64,000 bases of DNA, taken from NCBI GenBank assembly GCA_014649555.1, contig BMTG01000004.1, forward strand, positions 434,001 to 498,000. Direction: 5' to 3'. Source of the DNA: Streptomyces globisporus. Lineage in GTDB: Bacteria; Actinomycetota; Actinomycetes; Streptomycetales; Streptomycetaceae. Shown piece after piece: positions 50,199 to 59,216 of the stretch (position 1 is its first letter; every line of letters begins with the position of its first letter). A model generated the notes under the pieces. It saw only the letters and a list, made by a program, of their open reading frames with translations. It did not search any database and was not told where the DNA came from. A program made the translations under genes and the position numbers.

Positions 50199-51779
50199 AT
50201 GCCCATGCACCAACTCCCTCGCCGCGCCGTGCTCGGCGCCGCTCTCGCCGTCGCCGGTACGGGAGCCCTCGCCGCCTGTTCCGACGGCGGCAGCGGCCAC
50301 GGCGGCGCCCACTCCCCCGGCGGCGGGGCCCAGGACTCCGGTACGTACGTCACGCCCGGCGGCAAGGAGGTCGAGGCCGCAGAGGCGGCGCGCGGCTCCG
50401 GGCCCGTACGGAAGGTCTCCCTCACCGCCACCCGGACCCGGCTCGATCTGGGCGGCGGCACCACCGTCACCTCCTGGGCCTACGGGGACCGGCTGCCCGG
50501 GCGCGAGGTGCGGGTGACGGCCGGGGACACCCTCGCCCTCACCCTGGCCAACCACCTGCCGCAGCCCACCTCCCTGCACTGGCACGGGCTCGCGCTGCGC
50601 AACGACATGGACGGGGTTCCCGGGCTGACTCAACGGGACATCGCCCCGGGGGCGGAGTTCGCCTACCGGTTCGCCGTACCGCACCCGGGGACGTACTGGT
50701 TCCACCCGCACTCCGGCGTCCAGCAGGACCGGGGGCTGTACGCGCCGCTGATCGTCGAGGACCCGAAGGAGCCGTTGGCGTACGACAAGGAGTGGGTCGT
50801 CGTCCTCGACGACTGGGTCGACGGGGTGGACGGGTCCACTCCGGACGCCGTCCTCGATGAGTTGTCCGGAGGTATGAGCGGCGGGATGGATCATGGCGCG
50901 CACACCATGTCCGGTTCGGGTGAGGACAATCCCGGTGACAGCGGGCCCTCTCGGATGATGATGGGCGCCCGCAGTGAGCTGCTCGGGGGCGACGCCGGTG
51001 ATGTGGCCTATCCGCACTACCTGGTCAACGGGCGGGTCGCGGACGATCCGGAGACGTTCCGGGCGCGGCCCGGGGACCGTATCCGGCTGCGGATCATCAA
51101 CGCCGGCGGCGACACCGCCTTCCGCGTCGCGCTCGGCGGGCACCGGATGACCGTGACGCACACCGACGGGTTCCCGGTCCGGCACACCACGGGGGACGCG
51201 GTGCTGCTGGGGATGGGTGAGCGGTACGACGTCCTCGTCACCGCCGGGGACGGGGTCTTCCCGCTGACCGCCCTGGCCGAGGGGAAGAAGGCGGCCGCCC
51301 TCGCCGTCCTGCGGACCGGGGGCGGGGCCGCGCCCGCCGCCTCCCTGCGGCCGAAGGAGCTGGAGGGAAAGGTGGTGGAGGCGGGGCGGCTCGCGCCCGA
51401 CCCGTCGGTGGCGCTGCCCGCCCGTCTGCCGGACCGGACGATCCGGATGCGGCTCACCGGTGGGATGGCGACGTGCGACTGGGCCTTCGACGGGCAGCCG
51501 TACGACGCGAAGCGGCGGCGGCCGGTGGAGGCGGGCGAACGGGTGCGGCTCGTCTTCGACAACGGCACCGCCATGTGGCATCCGATCCATCTGCACGGCC
51601 ACACCTTCGCGCTCGGCGGGAACGCCGCCGGGGCCCGTAAGGACACCGCGATCGTGCTGCCGCACCGGTCGCTGACGGTGGACTTCGACGCCGACAATCC
51701 GGGGCTGTGGATGGTCCACTGCCACAACGTCTACCACGCGGAGGCGGGGATGATGACGGTTCTCGGATACCGGGACTGA
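50199..51779 (+). CDS. Multicopper oxidase, Tat lipoprotein type
   Basis: A 526-aa exported oxidase. The N-terminus has twin Arg (PRRAVLGAALAVAG) and a lipobox ending at Cys27 (GALAAC), so export folded through Tat and lipid anchoring are likely. All four copper motifs are present: LHWHGLAL, WFHPHSG, HPIHLHGHTFALG and HCHNVYHAEAGMM (T1 and T2/T3 ligands, Met axial). A Met/His-rich insertion (GGMSGGMDHGAHTMSG, SRMMMGAR) resembles the copper-binding loop of CueO-type cuprous oxidases. With DUF6153 and the CsoR box it points to copper detoxification. ATG 50199 follows AGAGGTG. Confidence 0.94.
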   Translation: MPMHQLPRRAVLGAALAVAGTGALAACSDGGSGHGGAHSPGGGAQDSGTYVTPGGKEVEAAEAARGSGPVRKVSLTATRTRLDLGGGTTVTSWAYGDRLPGREVRVTAGDTLALTLANHLPQPTSLHWHGLALRNDMDGVPGLTQRDIAPGAEFAYRFAVPHPGTYWFHPHSGVQQDRGLYAPLIVEDPKEPLAYDKEWVVVLDDWVDGVDGSTPDAVLDELSGGMSGGMDHGAHTMSGSGEDNPGDSGPSRMMMGARSELLGGDAGDVAYPHYLVNGRVADDPETFRARPGDRIRLRIINAGGDTAFRVALGGHRMTVTHTDGFPVRHTTGDAVLLGMGERYDVLVTAGDGVFPLTALAEGKKAAALAVLRTGGGAAPAASLRPKELEGKVVEAGRLAPDPSVALPARLPDRTIRMRLTGGMATCDWAFDGQPYDAKRRRPVEAGERVRLVFDNGTAMWHPIHLHGHTFALGGNAAGARKDTAIVLPHRSLTVDFDADNPGLWMVHCHNVYHAEAGMMTVLGYRD

Positions 51780-51831
51780 TCTCCCGCGACCCTCGGTGGG
51801 GCGGCGCGGACAGCCGCTCCCACCTGCGGTT

Positions 51832-51867
51832 CCGGCGGGCCGGGGCAGATTTTGCCCGGCCCGCCGG
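51832..51867 (+). terminator. Terminator of the multicopper oxidase gene
   Basis: A 15-bp GC stem with one bulged G (51832-51847 with 51853-51867) and a 5-base loop, 53 bases after the oxidase stop. It ends 36 bases before nadE. Confidence 0.75.
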
Positions 51868-51902
51868 GACATCGCGTCAGAAAGACGATTACACTGGCGG
51901 AC

Positions 51903-53657
51903 GTGCCTCAACTACGCCTCGCACTGAATCAGATCGACTCGACCGTCGGCGACCTCGCCGGCAACTCCGAGGCGATCGTCCACTGGACCCGGCACGCCGC
52001 CGAGCAGGGCGCCCACCTCGTGGCGTTCCCCGAGATGGTGCTGACCGGATACCCCGTCGAGGACCTGGCCCTGCGGTCGTCCTTCGTCGAGGCCTCACGG
52101 CAGGCGCTCCGCGCGCTGGCCGCCCGGCTCGACGCGGAGGGCTTCGGCGAACTGCCGGTCGTCGTCGGCTACCTGGACCGCTCCGAGCACGCGGCAGCGC
52201 GCTACGGGCAGCCCGCCGGCTCCCCGCGCAACGCCGCCGCGGTGCTGCACCGCGGCGGGATCGCGCTCAACTTCGCCAAGCACCACCTGCCGAACTACGG
52301 CGTCTTCGACGAGTTCCGGTACTTCGTGCCCGGCGACTCGATGCCCGTCGTCCGGGTCCACGGCATCGACGTGGCCCTCGCCATCTGCGAGGACCTGTGG
52401 CAGGACGGCGGGCGTGTCCCGGCCGCCCGGTCCGCCGGGGCCGGGCTGCTGCTGTCGATCAACGCCTCGCCGTACGAGCGGGACAAGGACGACACCCGGC
52501 TGGAGCTGGTCCGCAAGCGGGCCCAGGAGGCCGGCTGCACGACGGCCTATCTGGCGATGATCGGCGGTCAGGACGAGCTGGTCTTCGACGGTGACTCGAT
52601 CGTCGTCGACAAGGAGGGCGAGGTCATCGCCCGCGCCCCGCAGTTCTCCGAGGGCAGCGTGATCCTCGACCTGGAGCTGCCCGCCGCGCCGGCCGAAGCG
52701 CCCTCGGGGGTCGTGGACGACGGGCTGCGGATCGACCATGTGGTGCTGTCCGACGAGCCGGTCGCCGCGTACGATCCGGAGCTCGCGGGCGGCTACGCGG
52801 AGCGGCTGGAGGACGAGGAGGAGATCTACTCGGCGCTGGTCGTGGGGCTCCGTGCGTACGCTGCGAAGAACGGTTTCAGCAGTGTGCTGATCGGGCTCTC
52901 CGGCGGGATCGACTCGGCGATCTGCGCGGCCATCGCGTGCGATGCGCTCGGGGCGCAGAACGTGTACGGGGTCTCGATGCCGTCGAAGTACTCCTCGGAC
53001 CACTCCAAGGGCGACGCGGCCGAGCTGGCGCGGCGTACCGGGCTCAACTTCCGTACGGTGTCGATCGCGCCGATGTTCGACGCGTACATGGGCGCGCTGG
53101 GGCTCACCGGGCTCGCGGAGGAGAACCTCCAGGCGCGGCTGCGCGGTACGACGCTGATGGGCATCTCCAACCAGGAGGGGCAGATCGTGCTGGCGCCCGG
53201 CAACAAGTCGGAGCTGGCGGTCGGCTACTCCACGCTGTACGGGGACGCGGTCGGCGCGTACGGGCCGATCAAGGACGTCTACAAGTCGTCGGTGTTCCGG
53301 CTGGCGAAGTGGCGGAACCGGGCGGCGGAGGAGCGCGGGCAGACGCCGCCGATTCCCGAGGCCTCGATCACCAAGCCGCCGAGCGCGGAGCTGCGGCCGG
53401 GGCAGGTCGACACGGACTCGCTGCCGGACTACGAGGTGCTCGACGCGATCCTGGAGATGTACGTGGACCGGGATCAGGGGATGGACGCGATCGTGGCGGC
53501 CGGGTTCGATGCGGAGCTGGTCGCCAAGACGTTGCGGATGGTGGATACGGCGGAGTACAAGCGGCGGCAGTATCCGCCGGGGACGAAGATCTCGCCGAAG
53601 GGGTTCGGGAAGGACCGGCGGTTGCCGATCACGAATCGCTGGCGCGAGTCGTCTTAG
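51903..53657 (+). CDS. nadE: Glutamine-dependent NAD+ synthetase
   Basis: A 584-aa cytosolic enzyme for the last step of NAD biosynthesis: amidation of deamido-NAD with ammonia from glutamine. The N-terminal nitrilase-type glutaminase has Glu44 (VAFPEMVLTGYP), the Lys in LNFAKHHLPNYGVF and the Cys in VALAICEDLWQDGG. The C-terminal synthetase has the PP-loop GLSGGIDSAICAAIA, SMPSKYSSDHSKGDA, LAPGNKSELAVGYSTLYGD and SAELRPGQVDTDSLPDYEVLD. GTG 51903 follows GGCGGA and gives the family start (M)PQLRLALNQI. Length is typical of the short, two-domain form. Confidence 0.97.
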   Translation: MPQLRLALNQIDSTVGDLAGNSEAIVHWTRHAAEQGAHLVAFPEMVLTGYPVEDLALRSSFVEASRQALRALAARLDAEGFGELPVVVGYLDRSEHAAARYGQPAGSPRNAAAVLHRGGIALNFAKHHLPNYGVFDEFRYFVPGDSMPVVRVHGIDVALAICEDLWQDGGRVPAARSAGAGLLLSINASPYERDKDDTRLELVRKRAQEAGCTTAYLAMIGGQDELVFDGDSIVVDKEGEVIARAPQFSEGSVILDLELPAAPAEAPSGVVDDGLRIDHVVLSDEPVAAYDPELAGGYAERLEDEEEIYSALVVGLRAYAAKNGFSSVLIGLSGGIDSAICAAIACDALGAQNVYGVSMPSKYSSDHSKGDAAELARRTGLNFRTVSIAPMFDAYMGALGLTGLAEENLQARLRGTTLMGISNQEGQIVLAPGNKSELAVGYSTLYGDAVGAYGPIKDVYKSSVFRLAKWRNRAAEERGQTPPIPEASITKPPSAELRPGQVDTDSLPDYEVLDAILEMYVDRDQGMDAIVAAGFDAELVAKTLRMVDTAEYKRRQYPPGTKISPKGFGKDRRLPITNRWRESS

Positions 53658-53698
53658 CGGGGTGGCGGTTGCCGGGGGCGTCCGGCGGCCGCCTTGTC

Positions 53699-53875
53699 CT
53701 CAAGCGCCGGACGGGCTGGGCTCCCACGTGGGTGTCCGGCCCGTCCGGCGTTTCGGTTCCGTCCTCAAACGCCGGACGGGCTGGAGTTGGCGGATTTGGC
53801 TGCGGGCCCACCCGGCGAACCGGTTCCGTCCTCAAACGCCGGACGGGCTGGAGTGGCCGCCGGACGGGCTGGGGT
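53699..53875. repeat. Cluster of CCTCAAACGCCGGACGGGCTGG units
   Basis: Two copies of a 34-bp sequence are identical (53754-53787 and 53821-53854, both starting CGGTTCCGTCCTCAAACGCC). A related unit with CAAGCGCC starts at 53699, an inverted partial copy lies at 53741, and a fifth partial copy at 53859-53875. The unit is the same as at 34829. The copies from 53765 on are inside the 3' end of the MFS gene. Confidence 0.85.
53705..53750. terminator. Hairpin formed by facing repeat units after nadE
   Basis: CGCCGGACGGGC (53705-53716) and GCCCGTCCGGCG (53739-53750) are perfect 12-bp complements from two oppositely oriented copies of the dispersed repeat. The structure lies between the convergent nadE and MFS genes and is a likely bidirectional terminator. 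Confidence 0.7.
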
Positions 53876-55054
53876 GGCCGAGTGCGCCGCCACCACCCGG
53901 GAGCTCTTCCCCTCGCCCCGGTCCAGGAATCCCGCCGTCGCCGCTATCGCCAGGCCCGCCACCGCCAGCACCGCGCCCACGAACGCCGGAGACGTCCAGC
54001 CCCAGCCTGCCGCTATCGCGACGCCGCCCAGCCACGCGCCGCCCGCGTTGGCCAGGTTGAAGGCGGAGTGGTTGGAGGCGGAGGCCAGGGTCGGGGCGTC
54101 CTTCGCCTTGTTCATGACCAGCATCTGGAGCGGGGTCGTCGTCATGAAGCCGACCGCGCCCAGCAGCACCACCATCGTCAGCGCCGCCCACTGCACGTGC
54201 ACCGTGAACGGGAACGCCACCAGGACCACGGCGAGGGCGCCGAGCGAGCCGTACAGCGTCGGGCGCAGCGCGCGGTCCGTGAGGGGGCCGGCGGCCAGGG
54301 CGCCCAGGGTCATGCCGATGCCGAAGAGGGCCAGCACCAGGGTCACGGACGATTCGCCGAAGCCCATCGCCTTTGTGGTCATGGCCGAGAGGTAGGAGTA
54401 GACCGCGAAGACCCCCGCGAAGCCGAAGACCGCGGTGAGCAGGCCCAGGAGCACCTGGCGGTTGCCGAGGGCGCGCAGTTCGCGGCGTACGTCCTGGTGG
54501 GCCTCGACGGGGATGTGCGGTACCAGGCGGGCCAGCGCTGCCATGGCCGCCAAGCCGATCGCCGCGACGACGAGGAACGTGGCCCGCCAGCCGAGGTGCT
54601 GGCCGAGGAGGGTGGCGGCGGGGACGCCGACGATGTTCGCCACCGTCAGGCCGAGGAACATCGTCGCGACCGCCCGCGCCTGGCGGCCCTCGGAGACCAG
54701 CCGGGCGGCGACCACCGCGCCGACGCCGAAGAACGCGCCGTGCGGGAGACCGGCGAGGAGGCGGCCCGCGACCAGCCAGCCGAAGTCGGGGGCGAGCGCC
54801 GAGGCCAGGTTGCCGATGGTGAACAGCGCCATCAGGAGCAGCAGCATCTTCTTGCGCGGGACGCGGGAGCCGAGGCCGGTGAGCAGCGGTGCGCCGAGGA
54901 CGACGCCGATCGCGTACGCCGAGACGAGGTATCCGGCGGTGGGCACGGACGTGCCGAGGTCGTCCGCCACGTTGGGCAGGAGGCCCATCATGACGAACTC
55001 CGTCGTGCCTATGCCGAAGGCGCTCACGGCCAGGGCGAGCAGGGCCAGGGGCAT
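53765..55054 (-). CDS. DHA1-family MFS transporter with repeat-derived C-terminus
   Basis: A 429-aa, 12-helix MFS protein resembling the AraJ/PbuE/Cml branch: FGIGTTEFVMMGLLPNVADDLG, GLGSRVPRKKMLLLLMALF (motif A) and HGAFFGVGAVVAARLV. ATG 55054 has AAGG 6 bases upstream. The membrane part ends near FLDRGEG. The remaining 35-40 residues (PARPAATPARPAFEDGTG and a final SSPSGV) are translated from the dispersed repeat, so the tail is an accretion, not family sequence. The substrate is unknown; purines, sugars or drugs are all seen in relatives. Confidence 0.92.
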   Translation of the reverse strand: MPLALLALAVSAFGIGTTEFVMMGLLPNVADDLGTSVPTAGYLVSAYAIGVVLGAPLLTGLGSRVPRKKMLLLLMALFTIGNLASALAPDFGWLVAGRLLAGLPHGAFFGVGAVVAARLVSEGRQARAVATMFLGLTVANIVGVPAATLLGQHLGWRATFLVVAAIGLAAMAALARLVPHIPVEAHQDVRRELRALGNRQVLLGLLTAVFGFAGVFAVYSYLSAMTTKAMGFGESSVTLVLALFGIGMTLGALAAGPLTDRALRPTLYGSLGALAVVLVAFPFTVHVQWAALTMVVLLGAVGFMTTTPLQMLVMNKAKDAPTLASASNHSAFNLANAGGAWLGGVAIAAGWGWTSPAFVGAVLAVAGLAIAATAGFLDRGEGKSSRVVAAHSATPARPAATPARPAFEDGTGSPGGPAAKSANSSPSGV

Positions 55055-55211
55055 GGGAAACCTTCGCAATCTCGGAGCGGGGGCGGAACGAAGAACCGTC
55101 GCCTCGGCGTGGACGCCGGGCGACGGCTGAGTCTTCTTTATGTATGCGACAGGAACAAATTGTCGCAGACGTTTTATGCCGCGTGGTGAACGGGCGGTTG
55201 CGTGGCCGTGA

Positions 55212-56237
55212 TCACAGCTCCACGCGGGCCGCGATCGGCAGGTGGTCGCTGTCGGTCGCCGCGAGGGTCCAGGAGGCCATCGGCTCGACGCCCTTGACCA
55301 TGATCTGGTCGATCCGGGCCATCGGGAACGAGGCGGGCCAGCTGAAGCCGAAGCCGTCGCCCGCCGCGCCCTGGGTGGAGCGCATCTGCGCGGTGACCGC
55401 GTTCAGCGAGCGGTCGTTCATCGTGCCGTTCAGGTCGCCGAGGAGGACGACGCGCTCCACGCGTTCGTCGGCGATGGCCTCGCCGAGCGCGTCGGCGCTG
55501 TCGTCGCGCTGGTTGGCGGTGAACCCGGCGTGCAGCTTCACACGGACGGACGGCAGGTGGGCCACGTACACCGCGACCTCGCCCTGCGGGGTCTTCACCG
55601 TCGAGCGCATCGCCCGGGTCCAGCCCATCTTGATGTCGACGGGTTTGGTGTCGGCCAGCGGGTACTTGCTCCACAGGCCCACGGTGCCCTGGACCGAGTG
55701 GTACGGGTAGCGGCCGGCCAGCGACTTCTCGTACGTGGAGACCTGCCGGCCCGGGAGTTCCTGGAGGGCCACGACGTCCGCCCCGGATCCGGCGACCTGC
55801 TGGGCGGTGCCCTCGGGGTCGGGGTTGCCCGCGTTGACGTTGTGGGTCGCGACCGTGAGGTCGCCGCCGCCGCCGGACTTGTCGGTGAGCAGGCCGCCGA
55901 ACACGTTGAGCCAGACCACGGCGGGCAGCAGGAGCGCGATCAGGGCGGTCGCGGAGCGCCGCAGCAGGCCCAGGACCAGCAGCACCGGGATGAAGAGCGC
56001 GACCCACGGCAGGAACGTCTCGATGAGGCTGCCGAGGTTGCCGAGCCGGTTCGGGATCTGCGCGTGGACGACCATCAGCAGGGTCAGCAGCACCGAGCAG
56101 AGGGCCAGGAGGATGCCGCGCCGCCAGTAGCCCGGATCGTTTCTCAGCCGGTCCCACAGGCCCCGGAAGCGGGATCCGCGGGCCCCGGGCTGCTCGGCGC
56201 TGCCGTTGTCCGTGTCCGCTCCGTACGCCTGCACCAT
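55212..56237 (-). CDS. Membrane-anchored endonuclease/exonuclease/phosphatase-family protein
   Basis: A 341-aa protein. Three helices at about 40-120 (GILLALCSVLLTLLMVVHA, LPWVALFIPVLLVLGLL, ATALIALLLPAVVWLNVFGG) place the C-terminal domain outside. The EEP catalytic set is complete: VATHNVNAGNPD, VVALQELPG (metal Glu), VYVAHLPSVR, VVLLGDLNGTMNDRS (Asp/Asn) and TDSDHLPIAARV (Asp-His). Such surface EEP enzymes cut phosphodiesters in nucleic acids or lipids; which is not readable. The 157 bases separating it from the divergent-direction MFS gene hold no gene. Confidence 0.9.
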   Translation of the reverse strand: MVQAYGADTDNGSAEQPGARGSRFRGLWDRLRNDPGYWRRGILLALCSVLLTLLMVVHAQIPNRLGNLGSLIETFLPWVALFIPVLLVLGLLRRSATALIALLLPAVVWLNVFGGLLTDKSGGGGDLTVATHNVNAGNPDPEGTAQQVAGSGADVVALQELPGRQVSTYEKSLAGRYPYHSVQGTVGLWSKYPLADTKPVDIKMGWTRAMRSTVKTPQGEVAVYVAHLPSVRVKLHAGFTANQRDDSADALGEAIADERVERVVLLGDLNGTMNDRSLNAVTAQMRSTQGAAGDGFGFSWPASFPMARIDQIMVKGVEPMASWTLAATDSDHLPIAARVEL

Positions 56238-56475
56238 CGCGCTGTCCTCACTGCCTTGCCCTGCACATCGCCGCGCCCTCGACCCTAGGTGATGAGCGGC
56301 ACCTTTCCCGCCGTCGACCTACCGGCCCGCCGGGCGCCGATGTGGCGGCCGGTCCGGTGCCCGGTGTGCGACGACCGTACGGAGGTCCCTCGGACCCCGT
56401 ACGGAGACCAGGACGACACAGGCGGGACGACGGGTTCCGGTCCGGGGCCGACCGGTGGGGCTTGTGACAGAACGA

Positions 56476-57276
56476 TCACACTCGTCCCGCGGGGGCGAGC
56501 CCCTGCAGCAGGGCCGTGATGATGCGGTCCGCGAGGTCGTCGGGCAGCGGTGCGTCGGGGCGGTGCACCGTGCGGACGAGCATGGGGCCGACGAAGAGGT
56601 CGTCGATCAGCTCGACGTCCAGGTCGTCGCGCAGCTCCCCGGCGGCCACCGCGCGCCGCACCGCCTCCAGCAGCGCGAGGCGGCGGGGGGCGATGACCAT
56701 GCCGTGGTACTCGTTCCACAGCTTCGGGTGGCTCTTCATCTGCGCGAAGATGTTGTGCAGCAGCGCCGAGGAGCGCTGGGCGAGGCCCCGGGTGCGCAGG
56801 GATTCCAGCATGACGCGGAGGTCGGCGAGGCCCTCGGTGCCGGAGACCGGCGGGTCGTCGGGCTCCATGTCCCGTACTACGTCGACGAACAGCTCCTCCT
56901 TGTCCGACCAGCGGCGGTAGATCGTGGCCTTGCCGACGCCGGCCGTGCGGGCGATGCGCTCGATGGAGAGGCCCGCGAGCGGTTCGCCCGCCTCCAGGAG
57001 GGCGATGACGGCGTCCAGGATCGCCCGTTCCGCCGCGGCGGAACGGGGGCGTCCGCGGCGGGGCTCCGCATCCGGCACCTCGGCAGGGGTTCCAGCCGGA
57101 ACCCCTGCCGGTGTCGTGGCCGGAGCCTCTGCCGACGTCTCGGCCGGTGCCCTGTCCGGAGACCCTGCCGCCGTCCCGGCCGACGCCCCGTCGGGAGCCC
57201 CGCCCGGTGCGCCGGGCGACGCGTCGCCCCCGTTCCGTGCCCCGTGCCGGTCCCGCTCGCCGTCCTGGCCTTGCAC
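56476..57276 (-). CDS. TetR-family regulator with Pro/Ala-rich N-terminal extension
   Basis: A protein of up to 266 aa. The HTH is AAERAILDAVIALLEAG, LSIERIARTAGVGKATIYRRWSDKEELFVDVV; the C-terminal TetR_C domain has ALLHNIFAQMKSHPKLWNEYHGMVIAPRR. Before the HTH are 75 residues of repeats such as PAETSAEAPATTPAGVPAGTP, ending in a basic RRGRPRS; a start closer to the HTH is possible. It lies 128 bases downstream of the DHA2 exporter on the same strand and is its probable repressor through the palindrome at 59037. The 238 bases 56238-56475 show no gene I can support. Confidence 0.9.
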   Translation of the reverse strand: MQGQDGERDRHGARNGGDASPGAPGGAPDGASAGTAAGSPDRAPAETSAEAPATTPAGVPAGTPAEVPDAEPRRGRPRSAAAERAILDAVIALLEAGEPLAGLSIERIARTAGVGKATIYRRWSDKEELFVDVVRDMEPDDPPVSGTEGLADLRVMLESLRTRGLAQRSSALLHNIFAQMKSHPKLWNEYHGMVIAPRRLALLEAVRRAVAAGELRDDLDVELIDDLFVGPMLVRTVHRPDAPLPDDLADRIITALLQGLAPAGRV

Positions 57277-57404
57277 CGTGAAGCCGCCTCTCGCCGCGCC
57301 GTCGTCGTCCCTCGTACGTCCGCCGCACGTTCCGCGTACGTCCGTCGCCTCGATTCTCGCCGACCCGGGGTGCGCGGATCGACGGGCCTCGTCGGGTCAG
57401 CGGG

Positions 57405-59012
57405 TCAGCGGCTCAGCTGCTCCGCCGGGGGGCGGGCTTCCTCGGGGGCCTCGGTCCTCGCCGGAGGGCGGCCCGGCAGGAACAGGCCGACGACGACCGC
57501 GCCGATCAGGGCGACGGCCGCCGAGCCGAGCGCGGTCACGTGCATGGCGCTGATGAACGCGTCGTTGGCGGCGGCGGCCAGGGGCTTTCCGGCCACCGGT
57601 CCGAGCTTCTCGGCGACGCCGAGCGTGGCCTCGATGGACTCGCCCGCCACGTCCCTGACCCCGGCCGGGACCGCGCCGAGGTGACCCTCGATGTCGCTCC
57701 GGTAGACGGTGGAGAGCACCGAGCCGAGGACCGCGATCCCGAGCGCCCCGCCGACCTGGCGGAAGGTGTTGTTGATGGCCGAACCGGAACCCGCCTTCTC
57801 GCGGGGCAGCGCCTGCATCACGGCGACGGTGACGGGCGGCATGATGTGCGCCATCCCGGTGCCCTGGACGAAGAAGACGAGGCACATCACCCACACCGGC
57901 GTACCGGCGTCGAACAGGGCGAACGACGCGAGTCCGGCCGCGACGAGCAGCATGCCGGCCGTGCAGACCGCGCGGGCGCCGAAGCGGTCGACGACCAGCC
58001 GGGCCCGCGGCGCGAAGATCATCTGGGCGGCCGCGAGCGGAACGATCAGCAGGCCCGACTCCAGGGCCGTGTAGCCGCGCACGCTCTGGAGGTAGAAGGC
58101 GGAGAAGAACGTCACGCCCATCAGCGCGAAGAAGACCAGCGCTATCGCGGCGACGGCGGCGGAGAACGCGGGCTTCCGGAAGTACGTGATGTCGATGGCC
58201 GGGTGGCTGCTGCGCTTCTCGTGCCAGACGAATCCGGCCAGCACGAGCAGCCCGCCGGCGATGGGGAGGACGACGGTGGTGTCGGTGAAGTCGGCCAGTT
58301 CGCCGCCCCGGATGATCCCGTACACCAGCAGGACCAGGCCGACGATGGAGAGCGCGACGCCCAGCGGGTCGACCTTGCCGGGCTTCGGGTCGCGGGAGTC
58401 GGGGACCAGGACCGCCATCGCGATCAGGGCGATCACGACGACGGGGACGTTCACCAGGAAGATCGAGCCCCACCAGAAGTGCTCCAGGAGCAGTCCGCCG
58501 GTGATCGGGCCGATGGCGATGCCGAGGCCGACGCTGCCCGCCCAGATGCCGATGGCCTTGGGCTGCTCGTCGCGCTCGAAGACGTTCACCAGGACGGCGA
58601 GGGTGGCGGGCATCACGAAGGCCGCGCCGAAGCCCATCAGCGCACGCCAGGTGATGAGCTCACCGGGCGAGGCGGAGAAGGCGGCCAGGGCGGAGCCGAT
58701 GCCGAAGACCAGGATGCCGACGAGGAGGACCTTCTTGCGGCCGATCCGGTCGCCGAGGAGGCCCGCGGTGAACAGCAGTCCGGCGAAGACGAGCGTGTAG
58801 GAGTTGATCGCCCACTCCAGCTCGCTCTGGGTGGCGCCGATGCCGGTGGGGGCGGGGCTGGCGATCGTCTTGACCGCGACGTTCAGGATCGAGTTGTCCA
58901 GCACCACGATGAGCAGGCTGAACATGAGGACGGCGAGGATCCACCAGCGGCGGCGGTGGATCGCCTCGGGAACACGGGGCGCGGCGGCGGGAGCGCCGGA
59001 CGGTATGGGCAT
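57405..59012 (-). CDS. DHA2-family MFS multidrug exporter
   Basis: A 535-aa, 14-helix antiporter. The first helix has [23 protein letters not shown] (the D-x-S-I-x-N-V-A signature of the family), motif A is [16 protein letters not shown], and motif C reads [24 protein letters not shown] 59012 starts 24 bases after the palindrome 59037-59055. The exporter is followed by a TetR gene on the same strand, so induction by substrate is likely. Substrates cannot be predicted. Confidence 0.94.
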   Translation of the reverse strand: MPIPSGAPAAAPRVPEAIHRRRWWILAVLMFSLLIVVLDNSILNVAVKTIASPAPTGIGATQSELEWAINSYTLVFAGLLFTAGLLGDRIGRKKVLLVGILVFGIGSALAAFSASPGELITWRALMGFGAAFVMPATLAVLVNVFERDEQPKAIGIWAGSVGLGIAIGPITGGLLLEHFWWGSIFLVNVPVVVIALIAMAVLVPDSRDPKPGKVDPLGVALSIVGLVLLVYGIIRGGELADFTDTTVVLPIAGGLLVLAGFVWHEKRSSHPAIDITYFRKPAFSAAVAAIALVFFALMGVTFFSAFYLQSVRGYTALESGLLIVPLAAAQMIFAPRARLVVDRFGARAVCTAGMLLVAAGLASFALFDAGTPVWVMCLVFFVQGTGMAHIMPPVTVAVMQALPREKAGSGSAINNTFRQVGGALGIAVLGSVLSTVYRSDIEGHLGAVPAGVRDVAGESIEATLGVAEKLGPVAGKPLAAAANDAFISAMHVTALGSAAVALIGAVVVGLFLPGRPPARTEAPEEARPPAEQLSR

Positions 59013-59036
59013 GGGGAGAGCCTAGATCCAGTTTCG

Positions 59037-59055
59037 ATACGAGACCGTCTCGTAT
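59037..59055. promoter_or_regulatory. Perfect 19-bp palindrome, TetR operator of the DHA2 exporter
   Basis: ATACGAGACCGTCTCGTAT has perfect 9-bp arms around a single central base, located 25 bases upstream of the exporter start. A/T-rich ends and a GAGAC/GTCTC core are typical of TetR-family sites. Confidence 0.82.
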
Positions 59056-59216
59056 TGTTAAAGCTTTCCCCAACGGGGCCGTACGGCTTTCCTCCATGAG
59101 GCCGTACGGAGGGGTGTGCGCGGGCCCACTTCCCGAGGGGCGGGGCGGGATGCCACCATGGAAGGGATCCGGGGACGCCGTCAGGGCGCCTCGAGATGAC
59201 GAAGGAGCCGTTGGCC

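Noticed and set aside
53699..53875. CRISPR array
   Set aside because: The units are few, partly inverted, unevenly spaced and partly coding; no cas genes are present and the unit is a known type of dispersed Streptomyces repeat.
56289..56519. 76-codon plus-strand ORF with a CPVCDD motif in the EEP-TetR gap
   Set aside because: It has no ribosome site, runs into the 3' end of the TetR gene on the other strand and has Pro/Gly/Arg-rich filler after the Cys pair. It is not strong enough to call.
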